DNA from: an uncultured Latescibacterota bacterium
Lineage (GTDB): Bacteria > Latescibacterota > UBA2968
DNA: 64,000 nucleotides
NCBI GenBank assembly: GCA_951812755.1
Contig: OX638329.1
Location: 1-64,000, forward strand
Direction: 5' to 3'
The translations under genes and the position numbers were made by a program. Below the pieces are notes generated by a model. It saw nothing but the letters and a program-made list of their open reading frames with translations. It ran no database searches and was not told the DNA's origin. Shown here in pieces: positions 63,552 through 64,000 of this stretch. The number at the start of each line of letters is the position of its first letter. Within the stretch, counting starts at the first letter, position 1.

Positions 63552-64000
63552 ATGACAATCTCCCTCGACCCCATCCGCGACGATTTGATCGCCTGGGCGG
63601 AATCCCTCTACCTCCCGGACACCGGAGCCTTCCGCAATGGCGACGCACCCGCGCCCAGCCTTCCGAGCACCCTCTTCATCACCTATATTCTGTACAGCAT
63701 GAACGCGCTCGACGCAGTCGCGCTTGACCGCGCAAAATGGATCGCCTGGATCCAGTCACAACAGAGCGAACAGGACGGAACCTTTGCCTTCCCGCCCTCG
63801 GACAGGCGGGGCATCGCATTTTGGAACGCAGTTCGCGCACTCAACATGCTGGACGCCCAGATCCTGAAATTCCCCGACGACCAGCGCAACGCAACAACCA
63901 TCGCCGGACTCTACCAGTGGTTCAAAACCTGGAAAGCATCGGGCGACACCCATCACGAAGTCCTCGCGCGCGTACCCATGCTCGTCAGCCATCCAGACCC
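63552..64000 (+). CDS. Partial protein, alpha/alpha-toroid-like (3' end outside window)
   Basis: Open from the ATG at 63552 to the window end (149 codons). The sequence WIQSQQSEQDGTFAFPPSD near 75-95 resembles repeats of prenyltransferase/squalene-oxidase or other alpha/alpha-toroid proteins. Start choice: the ATG at 63541 (just after the upstream stop) closes after four codons, so 63552 is used. Function not assigned. Confidence 0.55.
   Translation, partial: MTISLDPIRDDLIAWAESLYLPDTGAFRNGDAPAPSLPSTLFITYILYSMNALDAVALDRAKWIAWIQSQQSEQDGTFAFPPSDRRGIAFWNAVRALNMLDAQILKFPDDQRNATTIAGLYQWFKTWKASGDTHHEVLARVPMLVSHPD

Noticed and set aside
1-64000. tRNA or rRNA genes
   Set aside because: None seen on either strand by eye; a dedicated tRNA scan would be needed to exclude one.

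Overview
The window looks like a chromosomal segment of an uncultured Gram-negative bacterium of the FCB/Latescibacterota-Poribacteria type. That placement is inference, from three things: secreted proteins carrying dockerin-like EF-hand pairs and FlgD/T9SS-like tails, a C-terminal-Phe outer-membrane barrel, and many small-molecule enzyme families (Ldh-type reductases, enolase-superfamily dehydratases, phytanoyl-CoA-type dioxygenases). No rRNA, tRNA or CRISPR was seen.

Region 1 (1-20.7 kb, all minus strand) is a cluster of large secreted modular proteins. The modules are cohesin-like domains, dockerin-like EF-hand pairs, CARDB, LRR, WD40, YWTD propeller, GLUG, FN3 and two zinc-metalloprotease types. 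The cluster is strongly reshuffled. It has three copies of a small cohesin/FlgD-like gene (one intact, one shortened by a nonsense codon, one fused to another gene's dockerin end), swapped N-termini between the large paralogues, a decayed LRR-protease pseudogene, and leftover gene ends between genes.

Region 2 (20.7-27 kb) has an Xre-type regulator preceded by a consensus sigma-54 promoter and tandem palindromes that look like enhancer sites. Then come a plus-strand beta-helix/pectate-lyase-like gene, a SagB-type nitroreductase, an enolase-superfamily gene, a coiled-coil/TM protein and an NYN-domain nuclease. Region 3 (27-34.6 kb, minus) is a sugar-acid catabolic cluster: two enolase-superfamily dehydratases, a mannonate-dehydratase-like protein, an Ldh-type reductase, a 2OG-Fe(II) oxygenase and a polytopic membrane protein. 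Region 4 (34.7-46.7 kb, minus) is a complete urea import and hydrolysis locus, urtA-porin-urtBCDE-ureAB(fused)-ureC-ureF-ureG-ureD, with no ureE but a His-rich UreG.

Region 5 (46.8-53.4 kb, minus) is the most unusual part. It holds a secreted PAP2/vanadium-haloperoxidase-type enzyme with FN3, cohesin-like and dockerin-like modules. Just upstream is a cytoplasmic one-component regulator that fuses a sensor propeller (Reg_prop plus Y_Y_Y) to a sigma-54 AAA+ activator and a Fis-type HTH. The enzyme gene has a perfect -24/-12 sigma-54 promoter and twin palindromes about 200 bp upstream, and the two genes are bracketed by 60-bp direct repeats (57/60 identical). This looks like a self-contained, possibly mobile, sensor-enzyme module.

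Region 6 (53.5-64 kb, plus) holds a CoA-binding protein, a PL10-like pectate lyase and an aldo-keto reductase, then an AbrB/RelE-type toxin-antitoxin pair, then an operon (Ldh-type reductase, phytanoyl-CoA dioxygenase-like, two NAD-dependent epimerase/dehydratases, oligogalacturonate-lyase-like propeller, S9 peptidase, and a partial gene running off the end). Regions 2, 3 and 6 together suggest use of pectin or uronic-acid material. BIME-like and other intergenic repeats are scattered through the urea and sugar-acid regions.
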